Shown here: positions 1 to 12,971 of the stretch, piece by piece
How positions within the stretch are numbered: position 1 is the first letter of the stretch
Layout of the letters: each line of letters begins with the position of its first letter
Assembly (NCBI GenBank): GCA_021904315.1
Contig: CM038920.1
Location: forward strand, 18,848,001-18,912,000
Length of the DNA: 64,000 bases
Direction of reading: 5' to 3'
Origin: Sphagnum magellanicum
Taxonomy: Eukaryota > Streptophyta > Sphagnopsida > Sphagnales > Sphagnaceae
Program-made: the position numbers and the translations under genes
The notes under the pieces: model-generated
What the model was told of the DNA's origin: nothing
What the model saw: only the letters and a program-made list of their open reading frames with translations
Database searches by the model: none

Positions 1-2220
1 GTGTTAGAGGAGAGCTAATATGATAATAGGGCACAAGACTCAAGAGGAATAATGGGTTTGGGGTTTTGACTGGTGGGTAGGTCTCTTATATAAAGAGTAG
101 GCATTTTTCTTGTGACTCTCACCTCACATAGTGTGGTCCCTTAGGGAAATTGTCTTTTCCCTTGCATGACAAAGAAAAGCTTGAATATGGGTTTCTTTGT
201 AGGTTTAGAGGGTTACCATGCAACTATTTATATGAAAGAGATAATTGATTATTGAGTCACCAATTATTGAGAGTTCAATAACCAAATTGTGACACCCACT
301 ATCATGCAATGGTTTTACCTTATAAGGCAAGTTCAAACTGAATCGTGAAGAATGACAACACCATGTATCACGGTCAATTTTGGTGCAAAATGAATACTAT
401 TAAAAAAAATTAAAAAGTGTAACTAAGTTTTTAATTATCACTTGTAAATTAATGGAATTTTTACCTACAATGTGTTATAGGATGGGGGATGTTAACCTAT
501 GATGGAAAATGAGAATAAAAGAGGAATCACAATTCATTGTGTAATGGCTTTGGCATTTCCAACACGTTAACAAAGTCATGAGAAATCATGGAATTGTGTA
601 TAACAAAGAAAAAAAAATCATGAAACTTAACAATTTTCTAGGTTGGATCATCTTTTAGAATGAAGGTCATGTTAAGGTCATAAAGTGACAATTTTGTTGC
701 ATAGTTATTCCATTGCTCCAAGACCTAGGATTAAAGAAAATAAGAATTTGAACACATCAAGCTAAACTAAACATAATCCATCAAAAAAATTTTGACACTA
801 TATATGAAAAAGAGTAAATCTTCTATGTGTAATCTATATTTATGATCTTCTAATTTCAAAAGCCCAAGCTTAGCAATTACATCTTGATTTTCTTTCACTA
901 AATATTCTTTTATTTCTATGAATTGGTCCAGGGATGCCAAACCATTAACATGGGCATCAATAAGCTATTTTTTTAGATGCTTATAAACATTTCAAGATTA
1001 CATGTGCTCAATCAAAATTATCACAAGTTTGTACAAATATTTGCAATACTAAAAAATTTCTACTCCAATTTTAAATGCAACACCCCCCACCTCCCCATTA
1101 CACTAATAGGAACCACAAATGATTATAACCATTATTTATTTTCATTTTTTGGTCAAATTTTCATTTAATGTTGCAAGTCATTCAAAAACACTCATGGCAA
1201 CATTTTTAATATATCATGTAAACATGTGGCATGATTTGGAATGAATATAATGAAGATAAAATATTCGAACATTTGTTAGGCATTAGAACCAATGCTTAAA
1301 AACATTATAAAGATTCATAATGGTGAGGAGATTTTTTAAACATGACATATTTAGGGGAGATTCTTTAAAAATATCTTTTCATTATAATATCAACATTTTA
1401 TAAGGTCAAAAAAATAATTGATATATTTTTTCAAGTTACAAATAGGAATATATTGAAAATATTATTCAATAAACATTCATTGAAAGGATTTATGTGGCTC
1501 CTATTATCCCATTTGCACTTGGGGGTTTAAGATGATTGAAACAACTCATGTTCAACAATATTTTGTTTCATAATTACTCTTTCAAAATGGTGTTTTGATG
1601 AATGACAATGACATTGGCTTCTTGGCAATGAAAATCTCCAAATCCTTTTCAAATCATGTTTAGTAAAAATCATCCTTGGTATAATGAACACTACTACAAA
1701 TAATAAATAAATAATAGATAGGGTGGGGCTAGATCATTCATTATACCTTTATTTTTTTCTTTGAATTTATCTTTCTCCCATTCATTCCAAATTTGTTAAT
1801 GGTTGGTTTCAATATGTTTTTGAAATGCAAAAATTCCATTTGTAGACTTGTAGTTTATAGTGTTTTTTTTAAGCCTTGCAACTAAAAAAACTAAATAACA
1901 TAGAACACATTTCAATTGTTCAAATTAATTTGAACTTGAATTTACTAATGAGGAAAACAAGTTGGTACATGTGTAAAATATTCAAGCTATGGTAGTGTGG
2001 CTTTTGGTTTTTCAAAATTATTGTTATTACACCAACAAAGCCCATTGTATTGTGGTCTTTTTTGTTGAACTTTTTTTTTGCTAATGTTGTTGTAACATCA
2101 TTAAAAATAGAATTAAAACCACTACAATTGGTCTCCAATGGAAAATTTTATGTGGGATAAATTATTTTTAAGTTATGAAAAACCACTACACTATCGATGT
2201 GACAGTGAGAAACCCTAAAC
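1..2220. other. AT-rich intergenic DNA, no gene seen
   Basis: The only open frames are short (under about 75 codons), of low complexity, and match no family I know. No terminal repeats, tRNA-like boxes or array structure could be seen. Probably old transposon debris. Confidence 0.5.
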
Positions 2221-2560
2221 CTTAAAAAATAACCAAGGCCACAAAAAAGGCGATGAAGACTATAAACAAAATGAACATGAAGAAGATGATGATGGCCAAG
2301 AACAAGATGAACACAAAAAAAGCAATGGTGATTGGGAACAAGTTCAAAAGGCAATGGTGACCATGAACAAGATGAACACATAGAAGGCAATGGTGGTTAG
2401 GAACTTAATAGATGCCCACAAAAAAATGTAAACACCATCATTATCACAGTGAACATCATCATCACCACCATCATGAAAAAATAAATATGAAAAAATTAGC
2501 TTTAAGAAGATGATGGCAACCAAAATGAACACGAAAATAATGACCTTGAGTTAATAAACA
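2221..2560. repeat. Degenerate AACAAGATGAACACA-type repeat
   Basis: The motif AACAAGATGAACACA followed by a variable stretch and then GGCAATGGTGA recurs (about 2299, 2336-2385, 2390). Related ATGAACA and ATCATCATCACC words continue to about 2540. One strand is purine-rich. Open frames here on both strands are by-products of the biased composition. It looks like a decayed minisatellite. Confidence 0.45.
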
Positions 2561-3060
2561 ATGTACTTTCACATGAAAAAAAACTACCCATGTGGCATGT
2601 TTGTGTGAAAACAAACCAAATAATCATCACAAATATCATTACAAATATTAAAAATGAAAAATGTGCAAAATCCAAACATCATGAACAAAATGAAACCAAA
2701 ATATAAGAAAAGAATACAAAAAAAAACCTTGAACCCTAAAATGGGACTAGAACTAAGTTTTTTTTCAAAACCTTGGTTTCATTTTGAGTTTAACCAATGT
2801 TGAACATTTCTCATTAGGACCCTTGATTCTCATTTCAATTTTCACATTTGGTGATAACTAGTTGGAGAACCAAATTGACAATTTTCGCCCAGGAAGAGAA
2901 CTGGATTATTGATAATCAATTTCATTTTTTAAATTGGAGAATTGGATCGATTTTATGAGAGAACTGGTCAAAACCTAATTCTCATGTTAGTAATTAAATA
3001 AGTAAGCTTAGGGTTTAGGTTACTAATTAAATTAAGTTAATTATTAAGTTAGAAGTCTAA
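2561..3060. other. Intergenic, AT-rich
   Basis: No gene seen. Around 2860-2990 there are repeated GAGAACC/GAGAACTGG words like those near 4980-5060 and 5600-5720, which suggests remnants of one repeat family. Confidence 0.35.
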
Positions 3061-3990
3061 GTGGTGACCAAGCATATAAAAAACCTTTTGGGGTTAATTA
3101 TTCCTAATCACAATGAGGGATTTTTTTCTCTTGTGTTGAACCTTTGTGTTGTTTTGTCACATTTCTCCTTTGCATTGTTTTTTTGTGTTGTTCTTTTATG
3201 TTCATTATTCCTTCAAATTGTTCCTTTACATTATTCTTTCATGTTATTCTTTTACATTGCTCCTTTGGGTTGATATGTCATGTTGTTAATGTTATTATTG
3301 GTTTGCCACATTGTTAGTGTTGTTGTGGGTGTGTCGTGTTATTAATGGTGGTGTTAGTTTGTTATGTTGCTACTATTGTTGTTGGTTCATCACATTGTTG
3401 CTATTGGTTCATTGCATTGCTCGTGTTGTTGTTGGTTCGTCGCATTCTTGGTGTTGCTTGTGGTTTGTTGTTTTACTAGTGTTTTTAGTGTGTCATGTTA
3501 CTAGTGTTGCTATTGGTGCATCACATCGTTTGGTGCTACTATTGGTGCATCACATTATCACTATTAAATTGGTTCGTTGTGTTGTTGGTGTTGCTCATGG
3601 TCCATCATGTTGCTAATGTTGTTATGAATGCATTGCATTGTCAATGTTGTTGGTGTTATTGTTAATGTGTTGCATTATTGGTATTGTTATTGGTTTGTCA
3701 TATTGTTGGTGTTGTTGATGGTGTTTGTTGTGCTCCTAGTTACTCACATGAACCAATCCCCCCATATTGTTGGTAGTTGTCATTCTTGTTGCATGTGTTT
3801 TGGTGAAGTGCTACCCCCATTGCCATTGCTTTGTAAATGGTGCATTGGTGGTTTGTTGCATTGTTGTACACCTTTCGCTACCAAGTACACACCATCGCCA
3901 TTTCCCCCTTCTATTATTAATGTTGTTTTTAATCCGTCACATTGTTAGTGCTACTATTGGTCCATTGTGGTTACATGTGCCATGGTGAGG
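3061..3990. repeat. G/T-rich degenerate tandem repeat
   Basis: Units of roughly 30-45 bases built on the theme GTTGTTGGTTCATCACATTG recur with many substitutions from about 3290 to 3960. Strand asymmetry is strong (G+T on the plus strand). Long open frames here (for example 3311-3616 and 3628-3948) are rich in Val, Leu, Cys and His because of the repeat, and have no recognisable domain. I do not call them genes. Confidence 0.55.
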
Positions 3991-5066
3991 TATTACCCCC
4001 ACCCATTGTGTTATGCAAGTGGTGGAAGTCCTTTGTGATTAGAAACAAAGGGGAAAAAAAAAGTCTTTCCAAAATTATTATTGTATTTTATTTTTGGTTT
4101 TCTATTTTTTTAATTTTTTGTTTTTTCAAGAGGTTTTATTTTTGGGTTGTTTAATCACATCTTTGTTGTTTTTTTTCGCAATTTTTTTTAAAGGGGCTCA
4201 ACATTAACAAAACCACAATCATCTTATAGTTGCATATGCTCTCAATTGTTTTTGAATAATTTGTAAATATTTTTGTAAAATCTTGCATTCTAGGTTGTAG
4301 GACAAGTTTTGGTGTTCTAGTTTATCATAAATCTATTTGGTTTATTTCGTTTCCATTTCAAAGTTGCATTCTCTTGTGAAAATTGAAAATGGCCTAATCT
4401 TTTGAAAATGAAAATGTGATTAGTCAAAAATGTATGTGAAGTGTTATGAATGATGCAATGGAGGAAAAATGTATGCAAGAATGTGAAACAAACCTCAATC
4501 TTCAAACATAAAGCAGCCCAAATTCTAAAAGTAAAAAAAAACAATGAAAGAAAACATAAGAAAATTGCATGTTAAAATTCTTTTTGAAAATCACATGGTA
4601 GAAATTCTTTATGTTGTGTTTTCTTTTGTGTAAACCTTTTTCTAGTTTAATGGAACTAATTGAAGTTGATGCAAAGTTTAAAAAGGAGTTAGAGGAAATC
4701 AAAGGAATATTTGAAAAGGATGAAATTTTGAAACTATAATCTATTATAAGAAAACTTGTGTAACATTTTCATCATTCTTTACATAGGTTTTTTTTATAAA
4801 AATAATATAAATCTACGATCCGATTTGTGAAAATTGAACATAAAAACTGACTATTATCACATTGAAAATTGCCTTGAGAACTGACTTGATTAAATTTTTA
4901 TAAAATATAATACCCTAATATCCTAAGTTTAAAACTTTTATAAAAAACCATGTCGATCCTTTCAAGTGTTTCAAAGAATTGGAACCAGTGGTTCTCATAA
5001 AAATGAGAGAACCACCCAACATGGTTCTAGCCCACTTTTCTAAAGTGGTTTTTAAGTGGAACTACC
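3991..5066. other. Intergenic, no gene seen
   Basis: AT-rich with no recognised coding or element structure. Position 4970-5060 contains GGAACCAGTGGTTCT-like words that form short inverted repeats, related to sequence at 5600-5720. Confidence 0.35.
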
Positions 5067-5386
5067 TTTTTTTTCTTTTAGCTACTGTCCGTCCCAATTA
5101 AGGGGATGGATGAAATGTCCGTCCGGCTTGATGACGGGACGGATTTAGGGGAAAACCAGAAAAAAAATATTTAGGCCTTGGACAGCCCAGAATCAATTTT
5201 TTTCTTTTTTTGTATTGACCAAGACTAACTTTTTTTTCTTTTAGCTACTGTCCGTCCCAATTAAGGGGATGGATGAAATGTTCGTCCGGCTTGATGACGG
5301 GACGGATTTAGGGGAAGCTTTTTTTCTTTTAGCTACTGTCCGTCCAAATTAAGGGGATGGATGAAATGTCTGTCCGGCTGGATGAT
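5067..5386. repeat. Three copies of a hairpin-forming GTCCGTCCC repeat
   Basis: Copies begin at about 5067, 5230 and 5318. Each starts with a T-run and CTTTTAGCTACT, then GTCCGTCCC, a middle with GGGGATGGATGAAATG and GTCCGTCCGGC, and (copies 1 and 2) GGGACGGAT, which is the inverse of GTCCGTCCC. Copy 3 is cut off before that closing arm. Copies 1 and 2 are nearly identical over about 87 bases, so the amplification is recent compared with the surrounding DNA. Confidence 0.75.
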
Positions 5387-6238
5387 CACAAAATAATAAT
5401 AAAAATAGAAAACACATAAAAAAAATTTTAAAAAAAAGTTAAAAGTTTCTAAAAAAAACTAAAACGCTAATCAAGTTTAAAGAAACCGGGGGACTTCACA
5501 GTGGCCGAAGGTCACGGGCACCCACTCGTTTGTATAAATGTAAGTGTTCACCTTGGCCATGTGTTGTTCATTTTCAGAACATTGGTCCAGGTCCAGGTCC
5601 TCTCCCTCTTTGGAACTGTTACCTTGACTCTAGTTCCACTTAAAACCATATCATTGGGAACAAGTCGGTTCCAAAATTGAGAACCAGTTCCAGGTAGGTT
5701 CCTCGAACTAGAACTGAAATTGCTGATTCCAATCCACCCCAAAGTAGGTAACCGCACAACATTGGTACTGATGTAAGTGCTCAACTCGGCCATGTGTTCA
5801 TTGAACAAAAGAACTGAGTCACACAATTGATGCAAATTTGAAAATGATAAACCAACAAGTAGGGGCCCAGCCCTAAGAAGAGAGGTCTTTAGACAGAACC
5901 GAATACCAGCCCATTCACAAAGTCATCACACACTTTCATGAACACTTTTTGGTGTTACAGGTGCAAACAACCCTAAAATAGTCGTAACTCATGAGAAAAT
6001 AGCAAACCCAGAATTGCACTTTTTAAAATTCCCAATATAAAAAGAGCAACCCATTCCAGCCTCTTGAACCCAACAAATTGCTTGAAAAAAAGCCTGGCCA
6101 AAAAGGGTAGCCTAGAACCTCCCTGGTCCCACTTGTTAATCGTAGTCACAGGTCACACCATTTGTACTGCACGCATTGGTGAATACTTTTGAACAAAGGT
6201 GTTTCAGCTTCTCTCAAAACATGGTGCCCAAAATTTAG
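5387..6238. other. Intergenic with short direct repeats
   Basis: No gene seen. A sequence of the form GTAAGTGTTCACCTTGGCCATGTG at about 5541 recurs imperfectly at about 5775 (GTAAGTGCTCAACTCGGCCATGTG), flanking a segment rich in GGTTCC/GGAACC words. This could be the two ends of a small decayed element, but I cannot define its borders. Confidence 0.3.
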
Positions 6239-6855
6239 ATATCAAAAGAAACTTACATTCTACCACCCAACTTTGACATATCAAAAGAAGAAGCTTACCT
6301 TATAGTTTATCTGTAAAAGTAAGACAAACACAGCACCAGAACCCTGAGTTTGGTCATATACAAGGTGAGATTCACAACAAACCTGCGAAAGAAAGTACAT
6401 TAGTATTCAACTGGGGGTGAAACTCAGAAAACCATCAATTTTAGTGGTAAACTGGGTTTCATCCCGTCTTTCCTTTTTCCTGAGCGCCTCCACTGCTGCT
6501 ACATATATTTTCACTGCTCCTACTTAATACAACTACTATAATTACTCTCGAACCTTGTGCATTAAATGCTGAGTTTCAGCGTACTGAGTTGCAGCATTTC
6601 ATACTGTGATTTGATATAATGCCTTTACTTTGTGAATACCACTGAAAGAGGGGATATGGGGTGAAAGGAGGCCCAAAGACAGGGTGAAGACATGGTTACT
6701 TTTATGGATAACTCTATTGTACAACCCAACTTTAACATGAAAAGAAGCCTACAACCCAACTTTGACATTAAAAAAGAAGTTTGCATTCTACAAACCAACT
6801 TTTGACATATTAAAAAAAGCTTACATCCTACAACCCAATTTTTTGACATACTTTT
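6239..6855. repeat. Interspersed units with ACAACCCAACTTTGACAT core
   Basis: A unit of about 38-45 bases (ACAACCCAACTTTGACAT, an A-rich stretch, AAGCTTACATTCT) occurs at 6239-6300 and at least four times in 6713-6855, with growing divergence. The open frame on the minus strand at 6625-6849 is a product of this repeat and shows a repeating Cys/Leu pattern. It is not called as a gene. Confidence 0.6.
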
Positions 6856-8680
6856 TTCAGAGTGTAGTAAACATGAGACAGCTCAGGATCATCACCTACT
6901 TCATCTTCAATCTATGAAGAAGATATGAGGCCCGAGAGAAAACGTGATCAATGATATTAACTGACTATGTAAAGACTACGTAATGTAGAATCAAGTAGTG
7001 ATGACACAATATCTGCCAAGATGGCCAATGCGCCCCCTTCTAAAGTAGATCCTTGACCTGGCCACAGCTCACTTTATCAAGCGGAGCTGATGTGTTTGTT
7101 GCAAATGCAATGTCATGCTCCTGACTTTCACAACCTAGTTTGCATTCCAATTAAGAATTCGTGTATGGCACACGGCATGATCTTGTAATCCAACTCAGGG
7201 TGGGCTGAGATGGGTTGGCAAAGCAAAGGATCACCAATCAACTGTACCACATGCAGTGCTTTGGATTTCTCTATCTACTCAGCTAGCAATTTTAACACGT
7301 TGCCATAAGGCATGTTACGTTGCTTGGGCCGTCACAATATATATAGATACACGTGTGCAAAAGCTCTCTCATCTCGTCCTCTCGTTTTGACAGGACTGCA
7401 TGTTTTGGTGGTGTGTCGTGTGTATATACTTGGAATCTATATAAACTCTTTTTTGTTTTTGGGTTGTGCAAATATTTATTTCTCCATTACATTTGACTTG
7501 GGTTATTCATCCTTGTGTCGGAAGTTGCATCACCTTGGTGTGTTTGTAACCCAACCAATCAACCCCATTAGGTGTGTCCGATATCCCTTGTTTGCCCCCA
7601 CGGTAGCAAGCACACGAACACACATGAGGTCGTTAGGGATTGTTTTTGTCTTCATCATTTAAGAAATTGTAGATGGACATTGGGGTGATCAATTTCTTCC
7701 TTAAAAAAATTTGAGGAATTTTATTGCATGCACGACTGATAATAAGCTAACAATATTTCTTGTAAGTTTGGGATGATAAATAAGACTTTGGGACATCAAA
7801 GGCACCCCCAAAGACTCCCAATCTTCCATCACCTTAATTTTTTTCAAGGACATTGAGTTTTGCTTTGCACTTTACTACAGCTTGCAAGTTTCTTTATTTC
7901 CAAGTCAGGTTATGGCACTCAAATTCATTTTCACTTCAACTTCCTTTGGACACTAGCAACCTGCACTCATAGCCGATTTGCTATATATTGAACGTTGTAT
8001 TGATGGTGTTGATAAGACTTAGGTCTACTTTCTCCTATTCTCTTCAATCCATGTGTACATTCATATATGTTTTCACCATCACTACCTTTAATAAAAAAGA
8101 AATAAAACATTTGATAGGTAGATGTTGGTCATCAATCAAGATTTGCATAAGATGAAGGTCTAAAATAGGTTACAAAAATGTAAGGCAACACTTTTTCTTT
8201 TTTTTTGGGTCTTTGTTATGTTAGATGATAAACTCTTCTTTCTTGAGGTGAAATGGGTCTTTGTTGAACAAAAAACAAGATGTGAAATGGACATGATTTG
8301 TCATTGTTTAAAAAGCTTCATAGTGTGCTATATTGGGAAAGGGCTAGCTATTCTCTTTTCTTTAGGCTCTTGGGTAGAGGAACTCAAGCTACTACCACCA
8401 TTGTTATACACCCCTACCCTCAAACCTACTGAGGAACTGGGGAAAAGGACCTCCCTCCCCATCTCCAAATTTGGCTTTGTATACAACTTTATTGGCCACA
8501 ACAGATCCCTTACCGACCCCAAAAAAGGTACAATGTCAACTTGCATGTATGGCTCTAGTTTTGTGGCCTTTTCCTAGATTTAAAACAAATAATGCTGAAG
8601 ACTCCTTCCAAGGAGGGCCCACTATATTAACAATTTATTGCTACTTCTTGCTTTCATGAGCATCTCAAACAAATAAGGCA
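6856..8680. other. Intergenic, no gene recognised
   Basis: Composition is less AT-rich than before. Open frames at 7312-7662 and 8218-8577 were examined. Their translations show no family signature, no conserved flanking splice sites and no supporting neighbours. The stretch 7330-7460 has TATATA-like boxes and could be part of an old LTR, but no matching partner was found. Confidence 0.35.
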
Positions 8681-10464
8681 CGGACCATGCTACACCCCAT
8701 ATTCTAGGGGGTATGATGTGCTCACAAGTTCAACCCACATCAAGGCTGACAACTGACTCATTACATTGAAAAGAGCACTTGTTTGCACCACAAAAGTTGA
8801 TTCGGGTTCCGTCTTTAAATGGATTTTAGTGTAGTGTATTGCCCTAGTAGTGTAGAGCATTACCTCTGGTGAAGTGTAGGGTAATGGTCTGGCAAGCAGG
8901 GCATTACACCACATGCGACCAAGGGACCAAACGGCGCCCCGTGCATTGGGAGGACCCACCCTTGAGAAATTGCATTAGTTTAAATCAACTTCCCTCCCAA
9001 CACCCTTGTCATTTTTGCAAGTAGGGTTAACTTTTGATCTTGAGCTCCAATGTTTGCTTTTTCATGAACTTGTCATTTTTTGCAGCTCTCACATTGCCCA
9101 GAAGCATGTGATGTGTGTATCACTGTTGTTGTTGTACCTAACCTGGTTTGGCACTAACTAATATGTTTTTGGAAGTGTTGAAGTTTTTGAAAAAGTATCA
9201 TCTGCCTGCCATGCCAAAAAGAAAATTAGATGCAATTAGAACATCTCCAGCTGTGCTCAGTATGTAACCCCTGCACAAGAAATTCTCACATCCAAGTTTA
9301 GTTATTTACTTTTCTTTTTCTTTCTTTTTGGCACCAATGAAAGAATTCATTGCAAAGAGAAGGAAACCACGGGGACAGTAGCCCACCACCCAGTTATTTA
9401 CTTTTGTTGGAACCCTACTGAACAAACTAAAAGTGGGGGTGCGAAATGGATGGGAGACTACCCATAGCAAACCGCCTATCCCAATCATTATGATTGACCA
9501 ATTAGAAACAGGGAGCAGCAGTCATATCACAATTAGTGCACTCTTCCTTGGCAGGTGTTAGGCTTTTGCTGCTGGGCCATTTGCCAGCCTCACGAAACCT
9601 CTGCAAAAGTGCTGGGCCAAAACCATTTTGCTGAGCCAAACAGGCGTGCTTTAACTTTTCTCCATCCAATTTTAATTTGCAGGCTCACATGCTGAGCACT
9701 GAGCACTGGTGGACTTGATCTGCCTGCCAAACCACGCTAGGTATGGGTAGTGCCAATACAGTTTAATCAGTCAGTATTCATCTTCATGTAGATTATGGTC
9801 ATTTTTCAAGCCCTTTAACACTATCACACATAAACATGGAGGGAGGATCCTTACATTAACAAAACAATAATTTACCATGTTTGACATTCTTGTTGCACAA
9901 TTGAGAGAGCCTCTTGCCTAGTGTTGTTCTTGCTATTGCTTTCAATTGGAGTTGAGTCCATTTGCCGTGCTTTGTCCAAAGAGGTCACCCAAATTCCAAC
10001 ATGTCCAAGACTATTTTGGGCCAAGATTGTTGTTGAACTTGGGAGTTGTACAAATGGGGATCCATTTGAATGCACCCTGGCTATGTTGGGGGCTATTTGT
10101 TGCACCACCCACTTCACTTTTTAAGATACAAACTCAGCCTAATTTTAGTCGACCAACACTTTTTTGGTCCCCTCTGCTGGCTCTTTTGTTAAGCCTTACA
10201 TTCTCGTAGTAGTGGCCCGAATGTCCACATTCCCACTGCCAAAACCACTTTGATTGCACCTTCCTTAGTTACGAAGTATATATATTATGTATGTAATGTA
10301 TATAGGAGACATTCCCAAAACATCACTAACTAACTAACTTTTTTTACCCTAGGGAATATCCCGCAATACTCACGAACACTTTTGTAGCAGGGCCTCCCCC
10401 AATTTCTGTAACAAATACTCTTTAGAAACTGGTGTCGGGTGTTGAGGAATGAGTCTAAAGGTGC
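8681..10464. other. Intergenic, mixed repeat debris
   Basis: No gene recognised. Position 9243-9312 shares an imperfect copy with 63047-63116. The open frames at 9872-10124 lie on both strands over the same bases and have no recognised domain. Confidence 0.35.
9243..9312 (+). repeat. Dispersed repeat, partner at 63047-63116
   Basis: Shares the ordered words CTCCAGC, GTGCTC, TGTAACC, TTCTCACATCCAAGT and TAGTTATTTA with 63047-63116 in the same orientation. Two copies about 54 kb apart, one next to CslA exon 1, point to an uncharacterised dispersed element. Confidence 0.6.
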
Positions 10465-10678
10465 GGTGCATTCACACTTAGTGTTAAGGACTCTAGTGTT
10501 GAGTCCATTAACACCATACTAGTCATTCAAGACTTAAACTTACTTTTCGTGAAGATTTTATGTTAAACTAACATTCATTTAAGATTAAGCTATTGCCCAT
10601 TTAACTTGGGTGCCACCTAGGATGCCACCTAGATTTTCATTTAACATTGATTTAACTAACATCAAGTGTGAATGCACC
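10465..10678. mobile_element. MITE, GGTGCATTCACACTT family, full copy
   Basis: The element starts GGTGCATTCACACTTAGTG and its other end, read on the opposite strand, starts GGTGCATTCACACTTGATG, giving terminal inverted repeats of about 23 bases with few mismatches. It is 214 bp long and has no coding capacity. No clear target duplication is visible, so the superfamily is not assigned. Related copies lie at 45157-45202, 55550-55764 and 57931-58067. Confidence 0.75.
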
Positions 10679-12971
10679 ATAAGTATAAGTGGCCACTAGG
10701 TATACTACTAGCCCATCTAACCCATCCCATCTATGAATGATCTCTTTGTCCCTTTTGCCACTTTCCCAGTCCCCCAAGTTTTTTTTGCCTCATATTCAGG
10801 CTCCAATTTGATCTAAAGTCAGAAAAGTGTACATTACTGGATTGGGTGCATGGATTGTGATGCAAGAATCTTTCATTGTTGTCCACCCAAGCCTTACTAA
10901 CTAGGTTGTGGGGATTTTGAATGATCCAATGAGAGATGTCAACAGATCCCACTATCAACTCTGCAAAATCAAGTGTGGTGTAGGCTAATGGTGGTGGTGG
11001 GGTGTGGAAAAAAACTTGGAACCCTTTTGTTGCACAAAAAACTGCAATCATACTCAGAAAAAGGAGATGCTTGCAGGAGGCTCAAGGAGGAGGGAGCCCC
11101 TAGTTTCATAGCTCAACTTTTTCAGTGTCATGTTGTGGAAACATTATCAGTTTATGTGCAGCAAGGTGGCAAAGGGACACTTGAAAACTGGCTTTTGTGC
11201 CAAATTCAGTCTGATCCCCTCCCTCCCGCCTCGTCACCACAACACACCACACACACATACACCGATTGTGGAGCAAAGAATGAGTAGAAATTTCATTCAA
11301 GGAGTTGGTTGGTAAAAAAGAGTTTTGAACTCAATTGGATAAATTGATAGGAAAAAGGTATTTGTCATTGAAGTCAAGCCTCATGAACTCTCTTTTTTCT
11401 TTCCTTGTTTCTTTCCTGTTTCATAGAAAAGAAATATAAAGGGAGTTGTTTGTGTGAATAGTTGACATGCCAAACTTGTGAGGAACATTCTTTTCTACTT
11501 TCCTTTTTATGTGCGTGTGTTGAACCCTAAGCATACGTGGGAACACTATTGAACATTTGGGCACACTATTGGGGCACCTTGCCATCTCCACTTACGTGCA
11601 GCAGAACAAGAGACTGGCCTTTGTGCACATAAGCTGAATTGGGCATAATTTTTGCAATCTGTTCTCAAAGCTCGTGTCATTAAATTGTTTTTTTAAATTA
11701 TCTTATAGTTTCAAAAAATCCTCTACTTTGAGCATAGTGCCAGAATTAAAAAATCCAGTTTCCGAAAGCAATGAGGGACCAGGTATACTCTGACTCTCTG
11801 AGCTTGTATGTTGTGGCCATGCCAAATGTCCAACCGTCCATCCTTTATTCCCGGCCGTCCACCTTTAGGTCAAGCCCATAACATAGTGCTCCCATCACTT
11901 ACAATAGTAGCAATTGATCAATAATTATTATGATTATTATTATTACTATTTTCTGGTCACATGTTCTTGCAAAAGGCAGCTGAAAATCTTCATTCAAACA
12001 TGGGGTACCTAAGAGGGAAATTTTTTAATTAATTATCTAAAATTCTCTTTCCTTAGAAGGAAGGAATCGCCACACTAGCTTTCAGCAAACTGTGGGGCAC
12101 ATGCACACAAAGTCCATAATGATATGCACATACACACTTATTTTGCGCTAGCATTTGTGTACTTTTTTTTTGGGTAATTTTTGCATTCCCAGCAGCATGT
12201 GCGGTGTAAAAGGCTAACCTGATTTTTGTTTGTTATTGGAGAGGCTACAAGCATCTGAGTCAGGAGGTATTCAACGCACGAAGCTTGTTCGACCTCCCAT
12301 CTCATTTTGGTAGGCTAGGCCAAGTCTTGTTGGAATTGGCGTCTTTTTACTTACTTCCTATCCATGCATTGGAGCACGTGAGCAACAATTTCTTAAGAAG
12401 ATACTTTTCACCATGACAACCTCCAATTGCTAGCCATGTGTTTTCTGAACTGGTGGAGCCTGTCAAGTGGAATATAGTGTGAAGTACTAGCTAGTTAAAT
12501 GACATGATGGGTTGGATCTTGGTGGATCCTGCAAAGGCTAAAGCTAGAGACAAAAAGCCTTTAATAATCTGAACAACATGTTTAAAAAAATCCCCTTTTT
12601 ACATGAAACTACTCCTTAAACATTTCCCAGTGGCCCGCACAATCAGAGTTTCCTTTTGGCTTTCCTACCTGTGACTACATGCGGGGTAGTTTTTTCTTTT
12701 CTTATATACAACACAATAATATCAAGTGCAAGAATTTAAGTCATTTGTTCCTTCACTACTGTCCCCTTCTTGCTTCAGTCCTATTGTGGGCATCCATTGA
12801 TGCTTTGATGCTTTAGAAGTTGCGTCCTGTCCTAATGTGGAGCTGAAAAGGAGACAAGAAAGAGAGCTTTCTGAGTTTGGGGATCTCCAATTAAGTAGCT
12901 GGATCAGTTGCTGGACAAGAATCCATGTAAGTAATTCGATTTTCTAATGTTACTCCTCCTCTTTCTGCCAA
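10679..12971. other. Intergenic, no gene recognised
   Basis: Open frames at 10731-11051 (minus) and 10973-11287 (plus) overlap each other and neither has a motif I recognise. The segment has ordinary composition and could hold a decayed pseudogene, but the evidence is too weak to name one. Confidence 0.3.

Noticed and set aside
3311..3948. Two open frames of about 100 codons on the plus strand
   Set aside because: They lie in a G/T-rich degenerate repeat and show only Val/Leu/Cys-rich composition with no domain.
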